From contig CAWBCV010000020.1 of NCBI GenBank assembly GCA_963787425.1, positions 62,001 through 126,000 on the forward strand: a DNA stretch of 64,000 nucleotides, given 5' to 3'. The stretch is from AP-15 sp963787425 (GTDB taxonomy: Bacteria; Pseudomonadota; Alphaproteobacteria; ATCC43930; CGMCC-115725). The notes beneath the pieces were generated by a model. The model searched no databases, had not been told where the DNA came from, and worked only from the letters and a program-made list of their open reading frames with translations. The stretch's first letter is position 1. Each line of letters opens with the position of its first letter. The position numbers and the translations under genes are program-made. This document shows positions 1 through 7,457 of this stretch, piece by piece.

Positions 1-798
1 CGCTTCGCGAATGTCGGCGCTGCAGTAGCGGAACATGGGTGTCGTGTCCCGTCCGAAACCGCGTCGGTGCTGCACAAAACGAGGCACCAAGCCCCCTCGA
101 CCATAGAGCTTCTGCGAATACGAGGGCGGCCGGATCACCCGTTGCGCGCGGGTGTTGCCGCCGGTTTTCCCCGGATACGCCTCGTCGAGCCAGACGCAAT
201 CGAGAAACTCCATCAGCGGGAAGTCCAATACATCGACCCACACGACTGGCTGGCCGCCGTCATTGCCGTGATCGTGCCAGGTGCCGTTCGGGGTCAGGAT
301 CAGGTCACCGCGCGCGGCCTCGCAGCGTTCACCGTCAATCGTCGTGTAGCCCCCTTTGTCCGACAGAATGGTGCGGCTGGCATTCGGGGTGTGGATGTGG
401 ACCGGGGCAACATCGCCCGGATTGTAAATCGATACCGCACAGCGCATCGTGCTGGTGACTTGCAGGCGCCCGCCGAGCCCGGGGTTGGTCAGCAGAAACT
501 GCTGGCGTTCGGCGAATTCTATCGGCGAGATTTCGGCGCCGCGCGCGATCTCGGCGATGCGAGCGAGATAAGGCGAAATCTCGCTCCACCGCCAGTGATG
601 GGCAACGGGCTTGAGCTGGGCGGCGCCGACCCGGCCCTCGGCAATCCGCCCGCTTGTGTCCAGCCCGGTCTCGCGAAACCACGGGCGTTGCGCCGGGGCG
701 TTCGCCTGCGTTCGCAGCCAGATGTGAAACCTTGCTGCCTCGGAATTAAGCCGCTCCATCGCCTCTCTCGGCCCGATGGATGGCGCCGTATTGGTCAT
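1..798 (-). CDS. Gentisate 1,2-dioxygenase-like cupin (C-terminus cut by window edge)
   Basis: Reading the minus strand from the ATG at 798 gives 266 residues with no stop before the window edge. The protein looks like a gentisate 1,2-dioxygenase, a cytosolic Fe(II) bicupin that opens the aromatic ring of gentisate. The first cupin motif is visible as PVHIHTPNASRTI followed by DKGGYTTIDGE (iron-binding His-x-His), and the second as GDLILTPNGTWHDHGND. Family members are about 340-370 residues, so roughly a quarter is missing. Its ATG overlaps the stop of the upstream gene (ATGA), so the two are translationally coupled. Salicylate or 1-hydroxy-2-naphthoate dioxygenases share the fold, so the substrate is inferred only. 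Confidence 0.82.
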   Translation of the reverse strand, partial: MTNTAPSIGPREAMERLNSEAARFHIWLRTQANAPAQRPWFRETGLDTSGRIAEGRVGAAQLKPVAHHWRWSEISPYLARIAEIARGAEISPIEFAERQQFLLTNPGLGGRLQVTSTMRCAVSIYNPGDVAPVHIHTPNASRTILSDKGGYTTIDGERCEAARGDLILTPNGTWHDHGNDGGQPVVWVDVLDFPLMEFLDCVWLDEAYPGKTGGNTRAQRVIRPPSYSQKLYGRGGLVPRFVQHRRGFGRDTTPMFRYCSADIREA

Positions 799-1547
799 TT
801 CAGCTCCTTCCCTCGGGCGAACAATCGCAGATCGGCGACGAGGCCCTCATCGAGCTCGATGCCGTACTCGCTGCGCTCGGTCTCCGTCTTTTCGAGCACC
901 ATCAGAACCGCCGGATCCGCGGTTTCGAAGACGCGGAGATGTCGCTTATTAAACTCCAGCTCCGCCAGTTTCCCCTTGATCGCCGCTGCAGCCAGCCGTT
1001 CAGCAATATCGATCAGCTCGATCAACCCTTCCACCGTGATCCCGGCGGCCTCGATCTCGCGGTGCAATGCCGCGGCCGCGGCCGCTTTAGCCTGCCTTTC
1101 CGCCTCGAGCGCCCGGGCCCGTTCGTCGGTTTGTCGCCGGTATTCAGCGTAATGCGGCTGGATTCTCTGCAGAAAGGTCGGCGTGGGCATCTCGCGGGTG
1201 TCGAGCCAGCTCTTCGCCTTGGTCCAGGTCGTGGCAAGCCAGTGCCGGACCCCCGGGTCCTTGATGTCGCGTATGCGGTCTGCGCGCAGCGCGGCCGCCC
1301 AGCGGATCTCGGTAGGGGCGCCGGTCAACACCGCCCAGCCATCCTCCTCCGGCGGCGCGCTGACGGCGAGGGTGGGTTTGGGCACGGCGGCTTGTCCGGT
1401 CGCATGGCGCCTTTTCGCCTGCTCGAATTGCCGGCGATACTCCGCTTCCCATTCGTCACTGTCCTCGTCGGGGACAAAGCCGTTTTTGTCCCAGAACGCG
1501 CGTGTGGTTGCCTCGATCGCTTCTTCTCGCACCGCCCGAAGATCCAT
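795..1547 (-). CDS. Hypothetical protein coupled to the gentisate-dioxygenase-like gene
   Basis: A 250-residue soluble protein whose family I do not recognise. It has an acidic N-terminus, a Trp-rich stretch around residues 70-115, and a long Ala/Glu/Arg-rich helical segment at about residues 130-190 that could form a coiled coil. No signal peptide, membrane segment or cysteine-rich motif is visible. Its stop overlaps the start of the dioxygenase (ATGA), which implies one transcript and coordinated expression. The context suggests a role linked to aromatic ring cleavage, but no function can be assigned from sequence alone. Confidence 0.6.
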   Translation of the reverse strand: MDLRAVREEAIEATTRAFWDKNGFVPDEDSDEWEAEYRRQFEQAKRRHATGQAAVPKPTLAVSAPPEEDGWAVLTGAPTEIRWAAALRADRIRDIKDPGVRHWLATTWTKAKSWLDTREMPTPTFLQRIQPHYAEYRRQTDERARALEAERQAKAAAAAALHREIEAAGITVEGLIELIDIAERLAAAAIKGKLAELEFNKRHLRVFETADPAVLMVLEKTETERSEYGIELDEGLVADLRLFARGKELK

Positions 1548-1753
1548 CCTCCTGACCTCCGCTGGTCGACCCGGTCCCGAACGGTAGCACGATCCGGCGT
1601 GGAGAGGGGAGGCATGACGATAGCGGAGGGTCGATATCGGCCGGGGATTTTGGCTCGTTTGGCGCCGGTCGAGTAGGAGAGCGGCCGCTCACCGAGACCC
1701 CGGCGCCGAGAGCCTCGGGCGGGCTATGATCAATTCTAATCCACTGACGGAAT

Positions 1754-1830
1754 TGGTAGCGGGAGAGGGATTTGAACCCCCGACCTTGGGATTATGATTC
1801 CCCTGCTCTAACCAACTGAGCTATCCCGCC
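1754..1830 (-). tRNA. tRNA-Met (CAT), probably elongator type
   Basis: The minus strand folds into a complete cloverleaf with encoded CCA. It has a 7-bp acceptor stem with one G-U pair, a D-arm with a GCTC/GAGC stem, an anticodon stem with loop ATCATAA (anticodon CAT), and a T-arm with GGTTCAAAT. The overall sequence resembles alphaproteobacterial elongator tRNA-Met. A lysidine-type tRNA-Ile(CAT) is the alternative and cannot be excluded by eye. The 5' end lies inside the 3' end of mnmA on the same strand. Confidence 0.93.
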
Positions 1831-2977
1831 ACAGGGGGTCGGATATAAGAGGCGGTCGCTGATGGGTCAAGCTGGGCCGGCGGATCCAGCCGCCGCCGAG
1901 CACCCGGTCGCCGTCGTAGAGCACCGCCGCCTGACCCGGCGCCACCGCACCCGCCGGGACGTCGAGAACGAGCTCGGCTTCCCCGGCGTTCGAGCCGAGA
2001 TAGAGCGTTGCTGGTATCGGCGTCTGCGTCGAGCGAAGCTTCGCCGTCACCGCCATGCCGTCGGCCGGCGGCGCGCCGAGCCAATTCAGCTCGCCGAGAG
2101 AAGTTCGAGTTTCGGCCAATTCGGCTCGCGGCCCGACGACGACGCGCCGCCCTTCGGGCTCGATCTCCACCACATAGAGCGGCTCGGCGGCGGCGATCCC
2201 GAGCCCCTTGCGCTGGCCAACGGTGAAATGGGCGATGCCGTTGTGCCGGCCGAGCACGCGGCCGCTGCGGTCGACGATGTCGCCCGGCTCGCGCGCCTCA
2301 GGCCGCAGCCGATCTACGAGACGAGCGTAGGATCCGCTCGGCACGAAGCAAATGTCTTGGCTATCCGGCTTGTCGGCCACCGGCAAGTCGAAATGCCGTG
2401 CCGCGGCACGGGTCTCGTCCTTGGTGAGCTCGCCCAATGGAAACCGCAGGAACTCGAGCTCCTCTCGCCTCGTGGCGAACAGGAAATAGCTCTGGTCGCG
2501 CGCCGCATCGCATGCCCGATGGAGCTCGATCCCGCTCGGGCAAGCGATCCGGCGGGCATAATGCCCGGTGGCGAGCGCCGAGGCGCCGAGATCCCGCGCG
2601 ACACTCAGCAGATCGCGGAACTTGACCCGCTGATTGCAGCGGATGCACGGGACCGGCGTTTCGCCTCGGGCGTAGCTGTCGACAAAATCGTCGATGACCG
2701 CAGCCCGGAAGCGGATCTCGTAATCGAGCACATAATGGGGAATGCCGAGGCGCTCGGCGACCCGAGAAGCATCATAAATATCGCGCCCGGCGCAGCAGGT
2801 GCCGTTGCGGCCTGGGGCAGCGCCATTATCGTAGAGCTGCAGGGTGATGCCGACGACTTCAAAGCCAATTTCGACCAGCAAGGCTGCAGTCACCGATGAG
2901 TCGACCCCACCCGACATCGCGACGACTACGCGGTGGGCGGCCGGATCGCCAGGCAGATCGAGGTCTGGCAAACTCAC
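1808..2977 (-). CDS. mnmA: tRNA-specific 2-thiouridylase MnmA
   Basis: MnmA puts the 2-thio group on U34 of tRNA Lys, Glu and Gln, using ATP and sulfur relayed from a cysteine desulfurase. The PP-loop motif VVVAMSGGVDSS is near the N-terminus. It is followed by NGTCCAG, the GETPVPCIRCNQRVKF segment with a conserved Cys, and SQDICFVPSGSYARL with the second catalytic Cys. The frame is open further upstream to 3004, but the GTG at 2977 overlaps the tenA stop (GTGA) and is the likelier start. The last 23 bp lie within tRNA-Met. Its place downstream of two desulfurases fits sulfur supply for tRNA thiolation. Confidence 0.93.
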   Translation of the reverse strand: MSLPDLDLPGDPAAHRVVVAMSGGVDSSVTAALLVEIGFEVVGITLQLYDNGAAPGRNGTCCAGRDIYDASRVAERLGIPHYVLDYEIRFRAAVIDDFVDSYARGETPVPCIRCNQRVKFRDLLSVARDLGASALATGHYARRIACPSGIELHRACDAARDQSYFLFATRREELEFLRFPLGELTKDETRAAARHFDLPVADKPDSQDICFVPSGSYARLVDRLRPEAREPGDIVDRSGRVLGRHNGIAHFTVGQRKGLGIAAAEPLYVVEIEPEGRRVVVGPRAELAETRTSLGELNWLGAPPADGMAVTAKLRSTQTPIPATLYLGSNAGEAELVLDVPAGAVAPGQAAVLYDGDRVLGGGWIRRPSLTHQRPPLISDPLWRDSSVG

Positions 2978-3651
2978 GACTGCGCCTCCAACCCCAGCTG
3001 CCAAAAATCCGCCTCGAGCCGGGCGGCCGCCGCGAAAGCGGCGGCGAGAGAGGGAAAGCGCCCCTCACCGCCGCGCCGAGCAAACTGCTCGTCGAGCGCC
3101 GCTGCCGCCTCGCGAGCCAGCTCCTGGTAATCCGACCCCGCATACATTTCGAGCCATTCGCGGTAGGGGTTGCCTTCGAGCCGGGTCGCGGGATCGCCGA
3201 TACGCTCCGCGGCAATCACAGCATAACCGACAATGCACGGTGCGAGCGCCACTTCGAGATCGAGCCGGTCGCCGGCGAGACCGCGGTCGAGCACAAAGCG
3301 GGTATAGGCAACGGTTTCAAGCGCCTCCGGTTCGCCGGCCATCGCCGCTTCCGACAGCCCCCAGCGGCGGCAATAGTCGATATGGAGCCCTATCTCGACG
3401 TCGAGGGTAGCGGCGACGAGGCGCTGCGCGCGGCGCATTTCGCCGAGCGCATCGGATTTGTAGATCGCCAGACCCCAGGCACGTGCGAAATGGATCAAAA
3501 AGAGATAGTCCTGCACCAAATAGCGTCGAAAGCACTTCTCGGGCAGCTCTCCGCTGGCCAGCAGAAGCACAAACGGGTGGCGGATATACGCGCGCCAGTC
3601 CCGATCGGAAGCCGCGACCAGACGCGCGAAAAGGGCTGGGTCGGCGGCCAT
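2974..3651 (-). CDS. tenA: TenA/thiaminase II family protein
   Basis: A 225-residue all-helical protein matching the TenA family, which hydrolyses degraded thiamine (aminopyrimidine salvage). The family signature is visible as HPFVLLLASGELPEKCFRRYLVQDYLF near residues 25-50, and the conserved EWLEMYAGSDYQ segment follows at about 165-176. It is the expected family length. It starts 16 bp downstream of the ferredoxin stop and overlaps mnmA by 4 bp, so it sits inside the Fe-S/sulfur operon. Thiamine thiazole synthesis also draws sulfur from IscS-type desulfurases, which may explain the placement (inference). Confidence 0.85.
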   Translation of the reverse strand: MAADPALFARLVAASDRDWRAYIRHPFVLLLASGELPEKCFRRYLVQDYLFLIHFARAWGLAIYKSDALGEMRRAQRLVAATLDVEIGLHIDYCRRWGLSEAAMAGEPEALETVAYTRFVLDRGLAGDRLDLEVALAPCIVGYAVIAAERIGDPATRLEGNPYREWLEMYAGSDYQELAREAAAALDEQFARRGGEGRFPSLAAAFAAAARLEADFWQLGLEAQS

Positions 3652-3667
3652 CGGCTGAAACCGAAGC

Positions 3668-4000
3668 TCAGCTGAGCAGCAGGTTGCGGGTCGCGGCGGG
3701 AAGCTGCACCGTCAAACCGTCCAGCTCCTCGCTGATGACGATCTGGCAGCCGAGGCGCGACGTCACCGTGAGATTGAACGCCAGGTCGAGCATATCTTCC
3801 TCGTCCTCGCTCGCCTCGGTGAGCAACTCGTACCACTGTGGATCGACGATGACATGGCACGTCGAGCAGGCGAGCGAGCCTTCACAGGCGCCTTCGATAT
3901 CGATGTCGTGGCGGCGCGCGATATCGAGCACCGACATTCCGAGCGGCGCATCGACCTCGCGCCGGGTGCCGTCGCGTTCGATAAAGGTCATCTTCGGCAT
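3668..4000 (-). CDS. fdx: Isc-type 2Fe-2S ferredoxin
   Basis: A 110-residue adrenodoxin-type ferredoxin that supplies electrons during Fe-S cluster assembly. The cluster-binding cysteines are visible as CEGSLACSTCH (Cys-x5-Cys-x2-Cys) and the distal RLGCQI. The acidic patch EDEEDMLDLA between them is typical of Isc ferredoxins. The ATG shares one base with the stop of the upstream HscA-like gene (TAATG), so translation is coupled. In standard isc operons fdx follows hscA. Here it follows a truncated HscA-like gene. Confidence 0.95.
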   Translation of the reverse strand: MPKMTFIERDGTRREVDAPLGMSVLDIARRHDIDIEGACEGSLACSTCHVIVDPQWYELLTEASEDEEDMLDLAFNLTVTSRLGCQIVISEELDGLTVQLPAATRNLLLS

Positions 4001-4443
4001 TACTCAGACCGCGGCGCCAGGTCTTCCGCGAGAATTGCCGCGGTCAGCGATGCGTTCGGGCCGGCCGGCAGCTCGGCCTTTCGAATAAGGCGCAATACCG
4101 TCAGCCCCGCCGCTTCAGCAGCCTCGCGCAGTTCGTTTGACAAATTGTTGTCGGCTGGTGCGGCGATTACGACCACGGCATGGCTGACCGGGCGAGCCAG
4201 GGCCCGTTCGGCGCGGATCCGGGCCGCTTCGAACAGCTCCTGCCACTGTGCCTCTCCAGCTGTGACAATGGGTACCGCCAAGGCACCTTCGAAGCCTTCC
4301 CGATCGCCAAGCACGACCGCATTCCCGCCGACCGAGAAGGCTACTTCGGCTTCCGCGCCGCCGACGTCAATGCCGATCGCCGCTCCCGATGCGGTAGGAT
4401 CGACCGGCCCTCCGTCCGGCTCCTCGATCTGAAACAGCTTCAC
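4000..4443 (-). CDS. Miniature HscA-like (Hsp70 N-terminal) protein in the isc operon
   Basis: This 147-residue protein aligns by eye with two parts of the HscA nucleotide-binding domain. Residues 1-60 (LFQIEEPD, then IGIDVGG) match the HscA start LLQISEPG...GIDLGTTNS. Residues 65-130 (RIRAERALARPVSHAVVVIA, then AAEAAGLTVLRLIRKAE) match the HscA stretch RAEAAL...VITVPAYFDDAQRQ...ARLAGLNVLRLLNEPTA. About 70 residues between these parts, the rest of the ATPase fold and the whole substrate-binding domain are absent. The phosphate-1 motif is degenerate (DVGGAEA for DLGTTNS), so ATP hydrolysis is unlikely. It sits between iscA and fdx, the normal place of hscBA. HscA homology is my reading and was not database-checked. 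Confidence 0.72.
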   Translation of the reverse strand: MKLFQIEEPDGGPVDPTASGAAIGIDVGGAEAEVAFSVGGNAVVLGDREGFEGALAVPIVTAGEAQWQELFEAARIRAERALARPVSHAVVVIAAPADNNLSNELREAAEAAGLTVLRLIRKAELPAGPNASLTAAILAEDLAPRSE

Positions 4444-4480
4444 GCCAATCCGCTGAAAATAGCCCCGCTAAACGTCGCCC

Positions 4481-4822
4481 CTAAACGTGAAACAACTCGC
4501 CGCAGCCGCAGCGGCCCTTCTCGTTCGGGTTGAGGAAGGTAAACCCATTCTGCAGCTTGTCCTCGACGTAATCCATTTCGGTGCCGAGGATGAACATGAC
4601 CGCTTTGGGATCGACCAGGATCGTCACACCCTTGTCCTCGACGACCTCGTCGAGCTTGCCCTTCTCATCGGCGTATTCGAGCGTATAGCTAAGACCCGAG
4701 CAGCCGCGCGACCGCACGCCGATGCGTACCCCCACCGACGGCTTGCCGCGCTTGGCGAGGAGCGCCTGGATGCGCTCCGCCGCGGCGTCCGTTACCGACA
4801 AAGCCTGCTTTCTCGCCCGCAT
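4481..4822 (-). CDS. iscA: IscA/SufA-type A-type Fe-S carrier
   Basis: A 113-residue A-type carrier that passes Fe-S clusters to apo-proteins. The three conserved cysteines are visible as VRSRGCSGLSY and the C-terminal GRCGCGELF. The length is normal for IscA/SufA/ErpA. The start codon lies two bases after the stop of the small HTH ORF. The mini-HscA gene begins about 38 bp after its stop. ErpA-like or SufA-like naming is possible, since the families are not separable by eye. Confidence 0.93.
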   Translation of the reverse strand: MRARKQALSVTDAAAERIQALLAKRGKPSVGVRIGVRSRGCSGLSYTLEYADEKGKLDEVVEDKGVTILVDPKAVMFILGTEMDYVEDKLQNGFTFLNPNEKGRCGCGELFHV

Positions 4823-4824
4823 CT

Positions 4825-5004
4825 TTACCGCGCTCCCCGCGCTTTCTGCCTACGCCGAAACTCGGAACCGCAACCCCGCGATCCATTATAAATTTGACGA
4901 ACGCGAGTGGACGTGATGTCGGCGGCCTTGGCGACGATTGCGGATGAAACTCCACGCTTGCAAAGCTCGATAATAAGATTATCGCGAATTTGCTTGGGTA
5001 CCAT
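4825..5004 (-). CDS. Small helix-turn-helix protein between iscS and iscA
   Basis: A 59-residue ORF not linked to any gene I can name. It fills the 209-bp space between the iscS stop and the iscA start. An AAGGCGG ribosome-binding site lies about 9 bp before its ATG, and its stop is two bases from the iscA start. Residues 5-40 (IRDNLIIELCKRG, then AKAADITSTRVRQIYN) read as a helix-turn-helix resembling sigma region 4 or Crp-type recognition helices. The basic tail ends EFRRRQKARGAR. iscU is normally at this place. It could be a DNA- or RNA-binding regulator, or a decaying remnant. I favour an expressed protein because of the spacing and the good binding site. Confidence 0.55.
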   Translation of the reverse strand: MVPKQIRDNLIIELCKRGVSSAIVAKAADITSTRVRQIYNGSRGCGSEFRRRQKARGAR

Positions 5005-5031
5005 TTCTTTGAACCGCCTTTCTATCGATCC

Positions 5032-6285
5032 CTATATGGGTGTGCTGCCCGACGCCGCCACCGCACTTTCGGCGGCCAAGTCGGTCGCCGCCGCGGCCAG
5101 AACATCAGCGGCAAAATCTGCGTCGGCCGCCGTCGTGAACCGGCCCAGGCCTATCCGAATCGAGGCGTTCGCCAGCGTATCCGACAGTCCGAGTGTACGC
5201 AGCACATAAGAGGGTTCGACGGACGCCGAGGTGCAGGCCGAGCCGGTCGAGATCGCGATGCTCGGAACAGCCTCGATCAGGGTCAGTGCCGGAATCCCGG
5301 GAAACGAGAGGTTGAGACTGCCGGACAGCCTTTGCTCCAGGTCGCCGTTGACCCGAAGCCCGGGGACGCGTCGAGCGAGGTTTCGCAAAAGGCTGTCTCT
5401 GAGGCGCCGGAGCCGTTCTGCTTCTTCGGCCATTTCGGCCCCGGCGATCGTCGCCGCCCGGCCGAGCCCGATGCACAGCGGCGTCGGCAATGTTCCCGAG
5501 CGCAGGCCCCGCTCCTGCCCGCCGCCATCGATCAGCGGCAGCAGCCGCGCCCGCGGCCGACGCCGGATGTAGAGCGCGCCGATCCCCTTGGGCCCATAGA
5601 TCTTGTGGCCGGAAATCGAGAGCAGGTCTATCTTCATTTCACCGACGTCGAGCGGGATCTTGCCGAAGGCCTGCGCGGCATCGGTGTGAAACAGCACGCC
5701 CTTGGAGCGGCACAGCGCACCGATCTCGGCGAGTGGCTGGATGACCCCGATCTCGTTGTGGGCGGCCATCACCGACACGAGGAGCGTTCGCTCGGACAGC
5801 GCCCCTTCGAGCGCGGCGAGCGAGACGAGACCGTCTGGCTGGACGGGCAGATAGGTGACCGCGAATCCTTCCCGCTCCAATTCCCGGCAGCTTTCGAGCA
5901 CGCATTTGTGCTCGGTCTGCGGCGTCACAATGTGATCGCGCACCTGTCCACTCTGCGGGTGAGCGCGGGCGAAATGCGCCGCGCCCTTGATCGCGAGATT
6001 GTTCGCCTCGGTCGCGCCCGAGGTGAAGACGATCTCACGCGGATCGGCTTGGATCAGCGAAGCAATCTCGCCGCGGGCGCTCTCGATCGCCTCGGCGGCG
6101 ACACGGCCATAAGCGTGGCTGGTGCTGTGTGGATTGCCGAAATGCTCGGTGAAGTACGGCAGCATCGCCTCGAGAACGCGGGGATCGACCCGTGTCGTGG
6201 ATTGGTTGTCGAGATAGATGGGCGGCGTGTTAACCATCGGCTCGGCGGAAAGCCGCGGGCGCGGATCGGCAAGAAATGGCGTCAT
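5032..6285 (-). CDS. iscS: Cysteine desulfurase IscS
   Basis: A PLP enzyme that takes sulfur from cysteine and delivers it as persulfide to Fe-S assembly and tRNA thiolation. The N-terminus IYLDNQSTTRVDPRV, the PLP-lysine motif SISGHKIYGPKGIGALY and the catalytic loop STGSACTSASVEPSYVL (persulfide Cys) are all visible. This is group I IscS. The chosen ATG at 6285 overlaps the stop of the upstream desulfurase (ATGA). The frame is open to 6339 but that part is out of family. The length (417 residues) is slightly above the usual 404. Confidence 0.94.
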   Translation of the reverse strand: MTPFLADPRPRLSAEPMVNTPPIYLDNQSTTRVDPRVLEAMLPYFTEHFGNPHSTSHAYGRVAAEAIESARGEIASLIQADPREIVFTSGATEANNLAIKGAAHFARAHPQSGQVRDHIVTPQTEHKCVLESCRELEREGFAVTYLPVQPDGLVSLAALEGALSERTLLVSVMAAHNEIGVIQPLAEIGALCRSKGVLFHTDAAQAFGKIPLDVGEMKIDLLSISGHKIYGPKGIGALYIRRRPRARLLPLIDGGGQERGLRSGTLPTPLCIGLGRAATIAGAEMAEEAERLRRLRDSLLRNLARRVPGLRVNGDLEQRLSGSLNLSFPGIPALTLIEAVPSIAISTGSACTSASVEPSYVLRTLGLSDTLANASIRIGLGRFTTAADADFAADVLAAAATDLAAESAVAASGSTPI

Positions 6286-7457
6286 GCCGCGCGCGCCCCT
6301 TCGGCGAGACCACGGCAGCGCCGGTAGAGGGCGGTCCAAGCCTGCAGGAAATGGTCGATTTCGGTCTCGCTCGAGCTCCAGCCGAGGCTGACCCGGATCG
6401 TCGAGTTAGCGATCTCGGGATCGACCCGCATCGCCGCGAGCACGTGGCTCGGTCCAACTTTCCCCGAAGAGCACGCGGCGCCGGCACTGACCATGACGCC
6501 GTCGAGATCGAGCGCGACGACCTGCGTCTCGGCAGCGACGCCGGGCATCGCGATCGCCGATGTGTTGGGCAAGCGGGGTGCTCCGGCGCCGAGCACGCGG
6601 GCTTCGGGCGCGATCGCGGTAATCTCCGTTTCCAATCTGTCGCGCAATGCAGCGACCTTTTCATAGACGGCGACTTCTGCAGCTGTAGCCGCAGCCGCGG
6701 CCGCGAAACCGGCGATCCCGGGCAGGTTCTCGGTGCCAGCTCGGCGCCGCTGCTCCTGGCCCCCGCCGCGCAACAGCGGCGCCAGATCGACCGTGCCGGT
6801 CACGACGAGAGCGCCAACCCCGGGCGGGCCACCGATTTTATGTGCCGACAATGTGACGAGGTCGGCGCCGATCGCCCCGGCCTTCAGAGCGATCTTGCCG
6901 GCGGCCTGGACGGCGTCACAATGGAACAAGGCGCCATGTCGCCTGGCAATCGCGGCGATCTCGGCTATCGGTTGGATAACGCCGGTTTCGTTGTTGGCGT
7001 ACATCACCGACACCAGAGCTGGGCGCACATCGGCGCCAAGCAGCCGGTCGAGCGCATCGAGGGCGACGATCCCGTCGGAACCGACCGGAATGATTTCGGC
7101 GGCAGGAGCGGCATAACGGACCGAATCGTGTTCGATTGCCGAAACGAGGACGCGCTCGCAACCGGCACCGAGCAGGGCAAGGTGGTTGGCCTCTGTGCCG
7201 CCGCTGACGAATATCACCCCGCTCGGATCTGCGGCACCAAAAAGAGCCGCCACAGCCTCACGGGCGCGTTCGATGATCTGACGCGCCGCTCGGCCGCGCC
7301 GATGGACCGAGGACGGATTGCCCCAGCGGCGCAGCGCTTCGGATATGGCGGCTGCCGCTTCGGGCCGCAGCGGCGCCGTTGCGTTCCAGTCGAGATAGCT
7401 TTCGGCCCGCGGCATAGCTCGGCGCACCGAGCCGCCATATGTGGTGCGGGGGAACAT
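6282..7457 (-). CDS. Second cysteine desulfurase (class V aminotransferase), IscS/NifS-like
   Basis: A 391-residue paralogue immediately upstream of iscS. It has SYLDWNATAPLRPEA at the N-terminus, VSGGTEANHLAL, the PLP-lysine motif TLSAHKIGGPPGVGALV, and the catalytic loop SAGAACSSGKVGPSHVL with the persulfide cysteine retained. Its ATG overlaps the iscR stop by one base (TGATG). Tandem desulfurases after iscR are known from the ancestral alphaproteobacterial ISC operon, for example in Rickettsiales. It is probably active, but its partner is unknown because no scaffold gene follows. Confidence 0.92.
   Translation of the reverse strand: MFPRTTYGGSVRRAMPRAESYLDWNATAPLRPEAAAAISEALRRWGNPSSVHRRGRAARQIIERAREAVAALFGAADPSGVIFVSGGTEANHLALLGAGCERVLVSAIEHDSVRYAAPAAEIIPVGSDGIVALDALDRLLGADVRPALVSVMYANNETGVIQPIAEIAAIARRHGALFHCDAVQAAGKIALKAGAIGADLVTLSAHKIGGPPGVGALVVTGTVDLAPLLRGGGQEQRRRAGTENLPGIAGFAAAAAATAAEVAVYEKVAALRDRLETEITAIAPEARVLGAGAPRLPNTSAIAMPGVAAETQVVALDLDGVMVSAGAACSSGKVGPSHVLAAMRVDPEIANSTIRVSLGWSSSETEIDHFLQAWTALYRRCRGLAEGARAA

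Noticed and set aside
67..1152. Long plus-strand frame of 361 residues
   Set aside because: It lies opposite the dioxygenase and hypothetical genes, has no family-like sequence, and is a GC-rich antisense shadow.
4823..5031. A possible iscU between iscS and iscA
   Set aside because: The space is too short for the roughly 130 residues, and no IscU cysteine motif is visible in any frame.
4990..6327. Plus-strand frame of 445 residues over iscS
   Set aside because: It is antisense to a clear cysteine desulfurase and has no recognisable motif.
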